This document shows positions 7,735 through 16,309 of a DNA stretch of 64,000 nt, in pieces. The stretch is from assembly GCF_013402815.2 (NCBI RefSeq), contig NZ_CP058601.1, positions 620,001 to 684,000 of the forward strand, written 5' to 3'. The translations under genes and the position numbers were made by a program. The notes below the pieces were generated by a model. It was not told the DNA's origin and did no database searches. It saw nothing but the letters and a program-made list of their open reading frames with translations. Numbering within the stretch: the stretch's first letter is position 1; every line of letters begins with the position of its first letter. The DNA comes from Natrinema halophilum. Lineage in GTDB: Archaea; Halobacteriota; Halobacteria; Halobacteriales; Natrialbaceae.

Positions 7735-8117
7735 CAGTGGAGCACCTCCTCGAGGACGTCCTGTGCCTGGTCAGCCGCCGAAACTGGGCGATTGGCCCAC
7801 CCGCCACACTCCTGGTCGATGAACGCGATCCAGCGACGGAGATTGTCACCGCCCTCGCCCATCGATCCCAGTTCGATACGCTCGGTGTGAAGGATCGGGC
7901 CGCGCAGCGAGAACACCGGCACGGCACCGGAGTCATCGCGTTTGGCGCGGGACTTCGTGACGACGATGCGCTCGAGTTTGCGGTCGACGTGGTGGTGACG
8001 GCCCTCGTTGTCCTCGCCAACGTAGCCGTAGTTCCACGAGCGGCGCTCGAGGACGACGTCGTCGATCTGTGCCAGTGCATCCGAAACTTCTTCCGTGGGT
8101 GGTGTCGTAGTTGACAT
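7734..8117 (-). CDS. Hypothetical protein, first gene of leftward operon
   Basis: 127 residues from the ATG at 8117. The frame is open upstream to 8180 but that part covers the leader. Contains WNYGYVGEDNEGRHHHVD and a C-terminal helix (AADQAQDVLEEVL). It heads the operon 8117-6274 and is divergent from the winged-helix gene at 8315 across a 197-bp control region. Function unknown. Confidence 0.6.
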   Translation of the reverse strand: MSTTTPPTEEVSDALAQIDDVVLERRSWNYGYVGEDNEGRHHHVDRKLERIVVTKSRAKRDDSGAVPVFSLRGPILHTERIELGSMGEGGDNLRRWIAFIDQECGGWANRPVSAADQAQDVLEEVLH

Positions 8118-8314
8118 TGTCCTTACCGTGGGACACAGGTCGGGTGTTGAAGGCACCCGGCCGAGAGTTTTCCCGGCCACCCTGCGTCTCTACTTCATAG
8201 TCTATTCGCCAACCCCTTATACTTTACGTCGTAAAATGCTACAGTCCTTTTTGACGTATTTTACATAGTAATCTTTTTACACGATAAAGGACAACGGTCA
8301 ACTGTGAGCATGTA
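8118..8314. promoter_or_regulatory. Divergent control region with perfect dyad
   Basis: TTTACGTCGTAAA at 8223-8235 is a perfect dyad around one central base; a related half GACGTATTTTAC follows about 20 bp later. A TATA-like CTTTTTA near 8273 serves the rightward genes, and AT-rich sequence near 8215-8225 can serve the leftward operon. This resembles a two-way switch controlled by a dimeric regulator, the flanking winged-helix protein being the nearest candidate. Confidence 0.5.
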
Positions 8315-8788
8315 ATGGCACTGAATATGAGTCTCAAACTGGATGGTGTCGACGGAGAAATACTCGACGTCCTCCAGAACGGACGGAATGTACCGGCAAA
8401 CATCGCGGATGAAATCGACAAAAGCAGGCAGTATACGCACCAGCGGCTCGGTCTCCTTGAAGCGGCACAGCACGTCCAAAACGTCGGTCGTGGTGTGTAC
8501 GAACTCGTGGACGACCCACGCACCGACGCCGAACCGGAACCGGACGTCGACACCCTCCAGGAGCGCATCGACACCCTCGAGTCGGACCTGGTCGACGCGC
8601 GTAAAGAGATCGAATCCTACAAGGCCGAACTCAGCAAGCGAAACGAGCAACTCGAGGGTGTGCCCGACCGCCAGGAACTTGCCCGGACGATCGAGGATCT
8701 CGAACGCGCCTGCGAAAACGGCGACGGAAACGGCATCCAGGTCGCACTCGGGCGGCTGAAAGAGGCCGCGGGGGTGGATGATGAGTAG
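8315..8788 (+). CDS. Winged-helix protein with coiled coil
   Basis: 157 residues. Residues 8-60 (GVDGEILDVLQNGRNVPANI, then YTHQRLGLLEAAQHVQNVGRGVYEL) fit a winged-helix DNA-binding domain. Residues 75-125 (TLQERIDTLESDLVDARKEI and onward) form a clear coiled coil, and a short helical end follows. It is probably a dimeric viral regulator. An internal ATG at 8330 is a possible alternative start. Its 3' end overlaps the J-domain-like gene, so the two are co-transcribed. Confidence 0.7.
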   Translation: MALNMSLKLDGVDGEILDVLQNGRNVPANIADEIDKSRQYTHQRLGLLEAAQHVQNVGRGVYELVDDPRTDAEPEPDVDTLQERIDTLESDLVDARKEIESYKAELSKRNEQLEGVPDRQELARTIEDLERACENGDGNGIQVALGRLKEAAGVDDE

Positions 8789-9434
8789 CCAGCAGTACGC
8801 CGACGGAGGTCTCCGCCTCGACTGGCCCGCCGGCTACGATCGGAGCGACTCGGACGACCGCGAACCGTATCCCGGGAACCTCTCCGTCAGCCACAAGCAG
8901 GCTTTCGAGAGCATCGTCGAGGAACTCGAGCGTTGGGGAAAGACCGACGTCCAGATCGAGACGGCCAGCCAGCACTATGCGAACGACCCGAACATTCCGC
9001 ACAAGTCCGACGATCCCGACGACGTCGGCGTCGTGGCTTACTACCGCGACCTCGAGGCCCGGGCCGACGAGCAGTCGGCGATCGCGTGCGACAGCTGGGA
9101 AACGCAGCGGGAGAACGCCCGCGCCATCGCGCTGTGGGTTCGCCGCATTCGCCTCGCCGATCGCTGTGGTGTCGAGACGGCGCGCGATATCGACGAAGTC
9201 GCACAGCTACCGCCCGCCGACGAGGAGGCGATCGCGGCGCCGCCGGCCTCGAGCGGAGACGAGCTTGACCAGGAGCCCCACGAAATCCTCGAGGTCTCCC
9301 CCGGCGCGTCGGAGGACGTCATTCGGGCAGCGGCTCGAAGAAAGTCGGCGAACGTCCATCCCGACGGGGAGGATGGTGACGTCCAGGAGTACAAGCGAAT
9401 TCAGAAAGCGAAAGAGGCGATGCAGACTTCCTGA
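8778..9434 (+). CDS. Protein with C-terminal J-like domain
   Basis: 218 residues. The first 160 form an uncharacterised domain (RLDWPAGYDRSD, MAVS-free, with helical ALWVRRIRLADRCGVETARDID). The last 50 read as a DnaJ-type domain: PHEILEVSPGASEDVIRAAA, then an HPD triplet in NVHPDGEDGD and a final helix. J domains stimulate Hsp70 ATPase, so it may recruit host DnaK. It overlaps the winged-helix gene by 11 bases. Confidence 0.7.
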   Translation: MMSSQQYADGGLRLDWPAGYDRSDSDDREPYPGNLSVSHKQAFESIVEELERWGKTDVQIETASQHYANDPNIPHKSDDPDDVGVVAYYRDLEARADEQSAIACDSWETQRENARAIALWVRRIRLADRCGVETARDIDEVAQLPPADEEAIAAPPASSGDELDQEPHEILEVSPGASEDVIRAAARRKSANVHPDGEDGDVQEYKRIQKAKEAMQTS

Positions 9435-9526
9435 TTTTGATTTGACTAGGAAAATTTAAAAACAGAGTTATTGGGGAGTATAAATCAGATTTTTCCGCAA
9501 AGCGGTCTACTCCACCAGAAGAATCA

Positions 9527-9781
9527 ATGCACCGGAACTCACTTCATGATCTCTCGATTACTGTTGTGGAATTGGTCGCACAAGAAGAAGGTGTTTCACC
9601 TACTGATCTCAAACCACCCCTACAGGAAAAGATAGATACAGAAGCATTGAACCTGGTTATCAAATCAATTTCTGGTGACGGCTATGTACAGTTCCACTAT
9701 TACGGATATGAGATCAGGGCAGATGGAAATGGTGAAGTAGAAATAGTGTCTGTATCTGGTGATAAAAAGAAAAATGTATAG
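9527..9781 (+). CDS. HalOD1-type output domain protein
   Basis: 84 residues, a stand-alone HalOD1-like domain: SITVVELVAQEEGVSPTDL, then LKPPLQEKIDTEALN, and a C-terminal beta part (VQFHYYGYEIRADGNGEVEI). HalOD1 is a haloarchaeal domain of unknown biochemistry found in signalling contexts. The gene is much more AT-rich than the surrounding viral genes, suggesting separate acquisition. Confidence 0.75.
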   Translation: MHRNSLHDLSITVVELVAQEEGVSPTDLKPPLQEKIDTEALNLVIKSISGDGYVQFHYYGYEIRADGNGEVEIVSVSGDKKKNV

Positions 9782-9899
9782 TTTCCACATTGCATTTTAA
9801 TCTGCTCTTCCACCAGTAACTTAGGTCTGGACCAAAAAGAGTCGCGTGAGTTGTTGCCATCCCACAAGTTATATCTGAGCGTCAATAGTAGTCCGACAT

Positions 9900-10331
9900 A
9901 TGTCGGACGATAAATGCATTAGCGATGAGGATAACATCGGGTGTAATATTGCAGACGGAATTGACACTGCGAATGTCATCCAAGATACAAATGACCGACT
10001 CGAATTAAATATAATTTTTCAAACACTTGGGAGCGAACGTCGGAGAAACGTCCTCTATTTAACAAAAGTAAATGAAGCAATCAAGCTAGAACCGCTTGCG
10101 AAAAAATCAGCGGCTATGAAGAAAGGGACGAAACCGAATAATGTGTCTGAAAAGAAGGTTTTTGCCATGAGATCTAAACTGCACCATTCTGACCTTCCCA
10201 AGTTGATTGATGCTGGTTTTATCGAATATGATCAACGAAGTAGGGTTGTGGTCTATAGTGAATATCCGCCACTTCTCAAATACCTTCTGAGTCTCTGTGC
10301 ACAGATAGACGACTTACCTGAATGGGTTTGA
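9900..10331 (+). CDS. Winged-helix protein, DUF7344-like
   Basis: 143 residues. LNIIFQTLGSERRRNVLYLT followed by HHSDLPKLIDAGFIEYDQRSRVVVY is the recognisable haloarchaeal winged-helix pattern (DUF7344-type). The N-terminal 35 residues are polar and probably disordered. AT-rich like its neighbour at 9527; both look like an inserted regulatory cargo unit. The exact DUF assignment is from memory of the motif. Confidence 0.65.
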   Translation: MSDDKCISDEDNIGCNIADGIDTANVIQDTNDRLELNIIFQTLGSERRRNVLYLTKVNEAIKLEPLAKKSAAMKKGTKPNNVSEKKVFAMRSKLHHSDLPKLIDAGFIEYDQRSRVVVYSEYPPLLKYLLSLCAQIDDLPEWV

Positions 10332-10485
10332 ACCAAAGGTAGCCATCGCCCGTGCGTCCGTTAACCTAAAAGCGCATACCGTTATCCCGAATAGATGATT
10401 AGTTACAAAGGGTAAGCGCATTCTATTTTCTGAAAGGGTAATCCATAGCCTGCACTATTTAATAGAAAGAGAATGAACCAAAAAC

Positions 10486-10560
10486 CGCTTCCATATGGAA
10501 GCGTCGTATGTGAACGGTGATATTGTGGTGGTAGGTGGTTCCCTATCACCGTACACATAC
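10486..10560. repeat. Perfect palindrome followed by 17-bp hairpin
   Basis: CGCTTCCATATGGAAGCG (10486-10503) is an 18-bp perfect palindrome. Directly after it GTATGTGAACGGTGATA (10506-10522) pairs with TATCACCGTACACATAC (10544-10560) at 16 of 17 positions around a 21-nt loop rich in GGT. It lies in the 360-bp gap (10332-10691) between an AT-rich plus-strand gene and a minus-strand gene; no gene was seen in this gap. It may be a structured RNA, a terminator for the convergent units, a protein-binding site or a remnant of a small transposable element. Confidence 0.65.
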
Positions 10561-10691
10561 ACACCTTGCGGTGCATCCTAAGAATAAACTCGAACATACT
10601 TAGGAGTGTATGCAGAATCAGTCAGAAATACGTATTACTGAGAAAACCAATATATTGCTAAAATTATTTAAAGCCCTTTCTTAAAAACTAC

Positions 10692-10940
10692 CTAGTCATT
10701 TCCAGCTGAGTCTTCTATCTCCCGAATACGACACTCCTGGGCCAACATCACTGAGATAAGAAATGGCTCCATCACCGCCATCTCGTTCTGGATCCCAGCC
10801 GCATCCGCGAACTGCCGCGCATCGTCGAATAGCTGATCAAACTCGTCGTGATACTGCACCCGAAGCGCCCGACGAAATGGCTGCCAATCCTCCTCGAGCC
10901 GACGCAACTGGTCGCGATAGGTGGGGTTCGTCTTCCCCAT
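10692..10940 (-). CDS. Small partner of the RadA-like protein
   Basis: 82 residues, almost entirely helical and charged (YRDQLRRLEEDWQPFRRALR, HDEFDQLFDDARQFADAAG). It begins directly after the stop of the RadA-like gene (10941), so the two are one transcription unit. No family recognised. An adaptor or regulator of the upstream protein is a reasonable guess. Confidence 0.6.
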   Translation of the reverse strand: MGKTNPTYRDQLRRLEEDWQPFRRALRVQYHDEFDQLFDDARQFADAAGIQNEMAVMEPFLISVMLAQECRIREIEDSAGND

Positions 10941-11657
10941 CTATGCCACCTCCCGGATCGAACCCGCAGTGATCGACGTCGGATACGCCGGTTCGCGTGC
11001 CTCGAGGACCTGCTTCCAGAACGCGAGCGTCGTCTGGAACATCCCATTTCCGACCGGGTAAACCAGCGACTCGAACTCTTTTCCGATAAACCGCGCGCCC
11101 TCGTCGGTCTCGAGACACTCGATCCGTTCGTCGACGAGGTTGTCGATCGGCTTCGCGAACTCATCGTCTCGAGCCTTCGACATCAGCACCGGACACTCGT
11201 ATCGTCGAGCTGCAGCTGCCAGCCGAGCCAGCGCCGACACCACCATCCGCTCGGACTCGTCTTGATTGAGGTCGTCGTCACGATAGAGGCCGTCGATGGC
11301 TGGCGCCACGATCAAGCCGACGTCGTCCTGGTCGACGCTTGCGAGTTTCCCGTAGTCGGGATCCTCGAGTAGTCGGTCGCAGAGCGTGTAATGCTGGTAC
11401 GCGGTAAAGGCGCGGGCTATCTGAATCTTCTTCAGGACGCGTCGACTCGGTGCAACATCTGCAAGCGGTTCGGTCTGTGCATGCCCGTACGTGTCGATCC
11501 ACCACGCTGTTCCCGGTCGCTCGAGGAGCAAGTGGTCCACGGCGAGAGCGTGGAACGCCCCGCGAGACGATGACTCCAGGAGCGTGGCGCCGGCCTCGAG
11601 CGACGGAAGGTCGGGAATCTTGTCAAGCGACGGGACAGCGTTTGTGTTCCTACCCAT
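10941..11657 (-). CDS. RadA/RecA-fold-like protein lacking a P-loop
   Basis: 238 residues. The order of motifs follows archaeal RadA/RadB: WWIDTYGHAQTEPL (compare IDTEGTF..ERL), then VLKKIQIARAFTAYQHYTL (compare VL.NI.VARAF...HQ), then VGLIVAPAIDGLYR and a helix with RRYECPVLMSKARDD. The place of the Walker A loop has ESSSRGAFHA, with no GKT, and the Walker B aspartate is not obvious. So it probably no longer hydrolyses ATP and may act as a structural or regulatory paralogue in recombination. Family assignment is by motif reading only. Confidence 0.6.
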   Translation of the reverse strand: MGRNTNAVPSLDKIPDLPSLEAGATLLESSSRGAFHALAVDHLLLERPGTAWWIDTYGHAQTEPLADVAPSRRVLKKIQIARAFTAYQHYTLCDRLLEDPDYGKLASVDQDDVGLIVAPAIDGLYRDDDLNQDESERMVVSALARLAAAARRYECPVLMSKARDDEFAKPIDNLVDERIECLETDEGARFIGKEFESLVYPVGNGMFQTTLAFWKQVLEAREPAYPTSITAGSIREVA

Positions 11658-12110
11658 ACCCCCAGTGGACTGTCTCGGATGTTAACTGTTCGAGGGCGGG
11701 TTCCGATTTTCCGAAATCTATTTTGATGTATTGTTCCGTTTGTAGTAACAACATTCAGTATAGGTAAACAAGTCGCCCCGAATAAATCCGTTTGCTTTGG
11801 ATATGTGTTCTAATAATCACTCATACTTTTAACCTGGCCAACAGATTGATGGAGACACTTTCCTTACGTTCAGATGGCGAGGGAACAGATTCGGTCGTTG
11901 CCCCGACAGAATCTATCCGACCCGAGACATACTGACCTCGCCATTCGAGATCGTTCCACCGTGAAGTCATTAGCCAAACTGTCACCCGATCTCGGACCCC
12001 AACCCGATTGACCCACCACCTTCGGGGGCTTCGACGTCGACGGATCACACCCCTGTCGGCGTTTCTGCTGTAGACAGGATATTTATCTGTGCAAACTAAC
12101 AGTATTAGAT
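11658..12110. other. Intergenic stretch without a supported gene
   Basis: No convincing gene. The first 150 bp are AT-rich and hold probable leftward promoter sequence for the RadA-like gene (GATTTTCCGAAATCTATTTT region). The last 50 bp contain a TATA-like ATATTTAT near 12079 for the gene at 12111. The middle has nothing recognised. Confidence 0.5.
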
Positions 12111-12413
12111 ATGGCATTTGATCGACTTCGGGATGACCTACTGATCGCAGTCGCCCTCGCTGAATTCTCCTATCGTCATGAAGACTCAGATCCCGAACTT
12201 GCAAGGAGAGCGTGGCGACTTTCGAGGGGAAATCTCGCCAAATATGACGTCGATCCGTACGAGAGTCTCGGGGCACTCAGAGCTGTAGCCGAACTCGAGG
12301 CCGCCGCTACCGGTACACGGTCCTCAAGAATACCTCAAACCCGCTCAGATGGGTGCAGGGGTGACGGCCGTCGAAAGGAGCAGGAATGGGCAGATCGGTC
12401 AAGTGAGGGCTAG
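12111..12413 (+). CDS. Small hypothetical helical protein
   Basis: 100 residues. The first 65 look real (FDRLRDDLLIAVALAEFSYR, LARRAWRLSRGNLAKYDVD, LGALRAVAELEAA), helical and acidic; the last 30 are basic low-complexity. It has its own promoter, with a TATA-like ATATTTAT about 30 bp upstream, and is isolated between intergenic stretches at the end of the tail module. No family recognised. Confidence 0.55.
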   Translation: MAFDRLRDDLLIAVALAEFSYRHEDSDPELARRAWRLSRGNLAKYDVDPYESLGALRAVAELEAAATGTRSSRIPQTRSDGCRGDGRRKEQEWADRSSEG

Positions 12414-12830
12414 TTGGTTCATGCCGCGTGAGGGAACGCGACAGTGAAGATGTTTGCTACCAAGAATATCACTCTCTTTCCGATTCCGACTGGGTTAGAA
12501 TCGTCCCTGTAAATCACTGCTGTAACTCAGATCTGGGGGTAGAACTTCGACACCGTTGGTACCCCCCACCCGAGTTTCGATGAAGGATTGCCATTGTCCC
12601 GAATTATTATAAGCTCACAAGTAGCATAAAGAACGCCCGTGGCAGGTGAGGTAAATGCCCGGGCAAAGGAGAGTGAAAGGAAACTCTGTTTCCTTTCTAT
12701 TTGGATGTGAGTATCCTTCCCGGACATTCTCAACTGCTCATGGATATCTTATGAAGTTTTTCCCGATATCACATGTTGAGTCCGTGGGAATAGTTCTGAT
12801 AAAATACAATTCGGCTTGATCCTCCGCCAA
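12414..12830. other. Intergenic stretch after the tail module
   Basis: 417 bp with no supported gene. It contains AAGGAAACTCTGTTTCCTTT (around 12676-12695), an inverted repeat with an 8-bp A/G-rich arm that could end the convergent transcripts from 12413 and 12831. Confidence 0.45.
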
Positions 12831-15530
12831 TCACACCCGCTCGCTATTCCGCTGCGTTCGCTGCCTGATGTCCTGAACGGCCTCGCCGACCGACTGCCTC
12901 GAGGCCAGGCGCAGCGTCGTCTGACTGGCGTTGCTCTCAATCTCGCGGACCTGCATCGGCCCGTCGGTCGGCAACTGCGCGGGGTCGATTGCCTCGATCA
13001 CCGACCACTCGACGCTGTCGTGGGGGACCGTCACGTCGGCCTCGATCAAGGCATCGCCGGTCTCCTCAACGAGATAGAGCGCTACCTGGTCACACATCTG
13101 CTTCGAGGCCAGGCCGGGGATGTCCTTGATGATCGTCTTTGGACTTGCCCCTGCGCCGCCGGCCGTGTACTGACCACGGGGTTTGACGTCGGCGTCGACC
13201 GAGACCGTCGCTCCATCGGAGATTGAACCACCCGATAGCGCCTTGAGCTCCGGATTACCGTCGCTGGTCGCATACCGAATCTCGTAGTCGGTACCGCGCT
13301 CGTACTCCGTGCTGCCGTCGTAGATGGTCTCGCGGCCCTCGACGAGTCGCGAATCGGGGAACGGCAGGTCGACCCACGAGCCGACCGTGACGGTCACCGA
13401 CTGGCGCGTGATCCGCTGGGCGCCGCCGTAGATGACTGCTTTCTCGACGACGTCCTCGGTTTGACGGTCGATATCGTAGTCTGCGAGGTCGGGATCGACG
13501 TTGGTCGAGCGCTGGTCGATCTGCGTCCACTCGAATGTCGTCCCGCTGCTCGTCTCGCGGACCTCGAAAACGAAGTTGCCGATGTCGGCGACCTCGCGGA
13601 GGACGTCGATTAACCGGCCGTCGAACGACCGATCAGTGAGCACTGGCGTATCGTCGAGTTGCGCCGTCATCGTCAGCGAGTCAACCCTCTCGCGGTCGAA
13701 GCCCGTCGCCGGAGCGGCATCACTTCGCGATCCCTGGCGGCCGACGCCGATCCGGCCGCGGGCCGTCGTCGCGAGGCTCGAGTAGGAGTAAGTGTGACTG
13801 CTCACATCGGTGGCAGTGTTCCAGGTCGTCGTGCCCTCCTCGCCGATTGCGAGCTCGGAGACGGTCCCATCGTCGGCAGTCACGACCTCGAGGGTGACCT
13901 CGGAGATCCCGAGCGGCGTCTCGATCGGCTCCATCTCGAGGCGGGCGATATCCGGGTAGAGTTCGGGGCCATCGAGATAGCCGTCTGCGTTGACGCTGCT
14001 GGGCTCGGAGTGCCCGAAGCGGTTGTCGTACGCTGCCACCGCGTCGATCTCGAAGTCCTCGCCACCGCCGGTCGCTGCGACCGTGAACGTGTGGGTGCCG
14101 GGCGAGATCTCGGTGTTGACGGCGATCGAGTACCAGGCCAGTTGCTCGGCCAAAACGCCAGCACTCAACGACTCGATCGTTGTCCCATCGAGGATGAGAT
14201 CGAGGCCGTGGTGGTTTGATACGTTCCGGGTATCCCGTCGAAAGAGAATCTGGAGGTTGCCCGCCGGGATGGTATGGTCGTTCTCGATAGTCAGCTGGAA
14301 CTCGTCAGCGTCCCCGAAGACACCGGCCGCTGTGCCACCGCTGTAGTCCGAACTCGAGACCGTCCCCTGGACGTTCCCAGCCGCGTTCTCGGCCTCGACG
14401 AACCAGCCGGTCTGCGTCGGTGCGTAGTAGCCGTCGCTCGTAAACTCGAGCGGCTGGTCGCTGGGGATTGAGACAAACGCTTGCTGATGCTCGACGTCCG
14501 TATCGGCCTCCTGAATCGACCGCTGCTCAGTCTCGCTCTGGGGAGTATCGACGTTGACAGAATAGTCGGTGTGCGTCGTAAGCAAATCCTCGACGAATAG
14601 GTGCGTCTTCTGGGTGTCGACGTCTTCGATCACTCGCTGGTCGAGCTGCGTGCCACCGCGGCCCTCGAGGACGGTCCGATCGGGCCGGAGGCGCCGGTGC
14701 TCCAGCGTGTCGACCGGTTCGCGATCGCCGTCATGCCAAACCGAGAGTGGCGCATCGTCGAACGCGGTTGCGTGCCATGTCTCGTCCTGCGGGACCGGGA
14801 GTTCGATGCGCGGGAAGCCGTTGACCGTTGGCCGCCGAACAGGATCGTCGAGGATCCGTGGCGTCAGCGTTGGGTCGTCTGGATGGGCAATCTCCGCGTA
14901 CCATTCCGTCGGTGGGACGGCACGATCCTCGAGACCGAGCGAATCAGTCGTCGAGACCGTCGTCGCCGGGCTATCGGCATGGACCCACTGTGTGAGCGCA
15001 CGGACTTCGTACTCGTACTCGCGGTCGGGTTGGGGGGTCGAATCAATATAGGAGGCCGCAGTCGTCGAGAGGGTCGCGATGAGTCGGCCATTATCGTTGT
15101 AGTTGTAGTCCGTACGCCGCCGGTAGATCTGCTGTGATCCCTCGAAGTTGGAGTTGATTGTCCAACTCAAACCGACAGAGGTGTCCGTCGAACTCGAGAC
15201 CGATGGCTGGTCGGCAGCAGTTAGCTTCGTGATGTCGGCAGCTTCGAGCCACGATCCGGTCTTGTAACTGGTCTGGCAACGGAGACGAACGGAGTATTTT
15301 TCTCCGTCCAGGAGGCCGGTGATAGTGTACGACAGGATATCGTGGCCGACAGTCGCGCTGTTCGCGTCCGAATAGGTAGTCGTCGTGTCCGGGTCCTCTT
15401 CTTTCCACTCGAGCCGAAACTCTCCGTTGTTGAGGTTATCATCCCATGTTGCAGTCAGCTCACTCTGGACAGTCGCATCCAGGAGGAGGCCGGCAGCATC
15501 GGGGATGTCAGTGGTGAATGTGAGTGTCAT
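12831..15530 (-). CDS. Large tail tip/hub protein with FnIII modules
   Basis: 899 residues from the ATG at 15530 (an ATG at 15548 is six codons upstream). The N-terminal 200 residues are two fibronectin type III-like modules (LTATWDDN, VGLSWTINSNFEGSQQIYRR, YEYEVRALTQ). The middle has beta-rich and carbohydrate-binding-like sequence (GWFVEAENAAGNVQGTVSSS). The last 300 (LIDVLREVADIGNFVFEVRE, AVIYGGAQRITRQSVTV) resemble phage tail hub or tip proteins. As the last tail gene it likely forms the tip and contacts the host. Confidence 0.7.
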   Translation of the reverse strand: MTLTFTTDIPDAAGLLLDATVQSELTATWDDNLNNGEFRLEWKEEDPDTTTTYSDANSATVGHDILSYTITGLLDGEKYSVRLRCQTSYKTGSWLEAADITKLTAADQPSVSSSTDTSVGLSWTINSNFEGSQQIYRRRTDYNYNDNGRLIATLSTTAASYIDSTPQPDREYEYEVRALTQWVHADSPATTVSTTDSLGLEDRAVPPTEWYAEIAHPDDPTLTPRILDDPVRRPTVNGFPRIELPVPQDETWHATAFDDAPLSVWHDGDREPVDTLEHRRLRPDRTVLEGRGGTQLDQRVIEDVDTQKTHLFVEDLLTTHTDYSVNVDTPQSETEQRSIQEADTDVEHQQAFVSIPSDQPLEFTSDGYYAPTQTGWFVEAENAAGNVQGTVSSSDYSGGTAAGVFGDADEFQLTIENDHTIPAGNLQILFRRDTRNVSNHHGLDLILDGTTIESLSAGVLAEQLAWYSIAVNTEISPGTHTFTVAATGGGEDFEIDAVAAYDNRFGHSEPSSVNADGYLDGPELYPDIARLEMEPIETPLGISEVTLEVVTADDGTVSELAIGEEGTTTWNTATDVSSHTYSYSSLATTARGRIGVGRQGSRSDAAPATGFDRERVDSLTMTAQLDDTPVLTDRSFDGRLIDVLREVADIGNFVFEVRETSSGTTFEWTQIDQRSTNVDPDLADYDIDRQTEDVVEKAVIYGGAQRITRQSVTVTVGSWVDLPFPDSRLVEGRETIYDGSTEYERGTDYEIRYATSDGNPELKALSGGSISDGATVSVDADVKPRGQYTAGGAGASPKTIIKDIPGLASKQMCDQVALYLVEETGDALIEADVTVPHDSVEWSVIEAIDPAQLPTDGPMQVREIESNASQTTLRLASRQSVGEAVQDIRQRTQRNSERV

Positions 15531-15600
15531 TGCTATCGTTTGTTTCAAACAGCCGCTTGAGAACTAACCGCTACCAAGACCTCAGGAACTACCCTGGGGG

Positions 15601-15750
15601 TTAGTCACCCTCAACTGTTGCTGTCACTTTGGCCGAGTCGTACCCGTGCCTTTCGGCATAATCATCTGCGTCTATATCTGCCGCTTCAATTCCGATTACT
15701 ACTATTTCCCCAATTTCGACGCCATCTTGCTCGATTTTTATAGTAGCCAT
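15601..15750 (-). CDS. Small viral protein in the tail module
   Basis: 49 residues: MATIKIEQDGVEIGEIVVIG with an acidic second half (AADIDADDYAERHGYD). It begins one base after the stop of the gene at 15752 and ends 70 bp before the hub gene, so it belongs to the tail operon. A short beta-hairpin protein; function unknown. Confidence 0.6.
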   Translation of the reverse strand: MATIKIEQDGVEIGEIVVIGIEAADIDADDYAERHGYDSAKVTATVEGD

Positions 15751-15751
15751 G

Positions 15752-16300
15752 TTAGATCACCCCCTTGAAACTCCGAACAACCACGTCTGACTGGTCGCCC
15801 GGGTCAGACATTGCCAATTCAAGTTCGCTCGGGGCTCCTTTTGAATAACTGCGACTGGGGATAGCTGACGATGTGTCATTCAACCCGGTGATCTCTAAAA
15901 CGGACGTCCACCTAATGGATATGACAATATCAGCAAATCCAGCACTGGAGCCTTGAACCTTACCGAAAACAAAATTCACCGCGATATCGTCCGCGTTATC
16001 CATAATTACTGTAGCTGAATCGGACACGTCTTCGGTTTTCTGCTCTCTTACTCGATAGTTGTTTGAACCGTTAAAAGCGGAAGTTCGCGTATGTTCAGAT
16101 TGACCTATGGATGATACCTCGGTATCTACACGCTCTGTACTTAACGATGGAGTCGTTAGGCCAGAGCCGTCGAGGACGACTTCGTCACCGGACCCGGCAT
16201 GATGAATAGCGATACCGTCGCTGCCGTTTGCGTAAATCGTTCCGAGGAGCGATCCATCCGAGGGGTCACGCAGTTCGTACTGTGGTTCTTGTGGTGCCAT
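15752..16300 (-). CDS. Tail-fibre-associated protein
   Basis: 182 residues. The N-terminal part (YELRDPSDGSLLGTIYANG, GIAIHHAGSGDEVVLDG, LTTPSLSTERVDT) resembles the connector between viral fibre and virion in haloarchaeal caudoviruses; the rest is beta-rich. It lies between the glycine-rich adhesin and the hub gene. Call from context plus this recurring motif. Confidence 0.6.
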   Translation of the reverse strand: MAPQEPQYELRDPSDGSLLGTIYANGSDGIAIHHAGSGDEVVLDGSGLTTPSLSTERVDTEVSSIGQSEHTRTSAFNGSNNYRVREQKTEDVSDSATVIMDNADDIAVNFVFGKVQGSSAGFADIVISIRWTSVLEITGLNDTSSAIPSRSYSKGAPSELELAMSDPGDQSDVVVRSFKGVI

Positions 16301-16309
16301 GAGTTTGAT

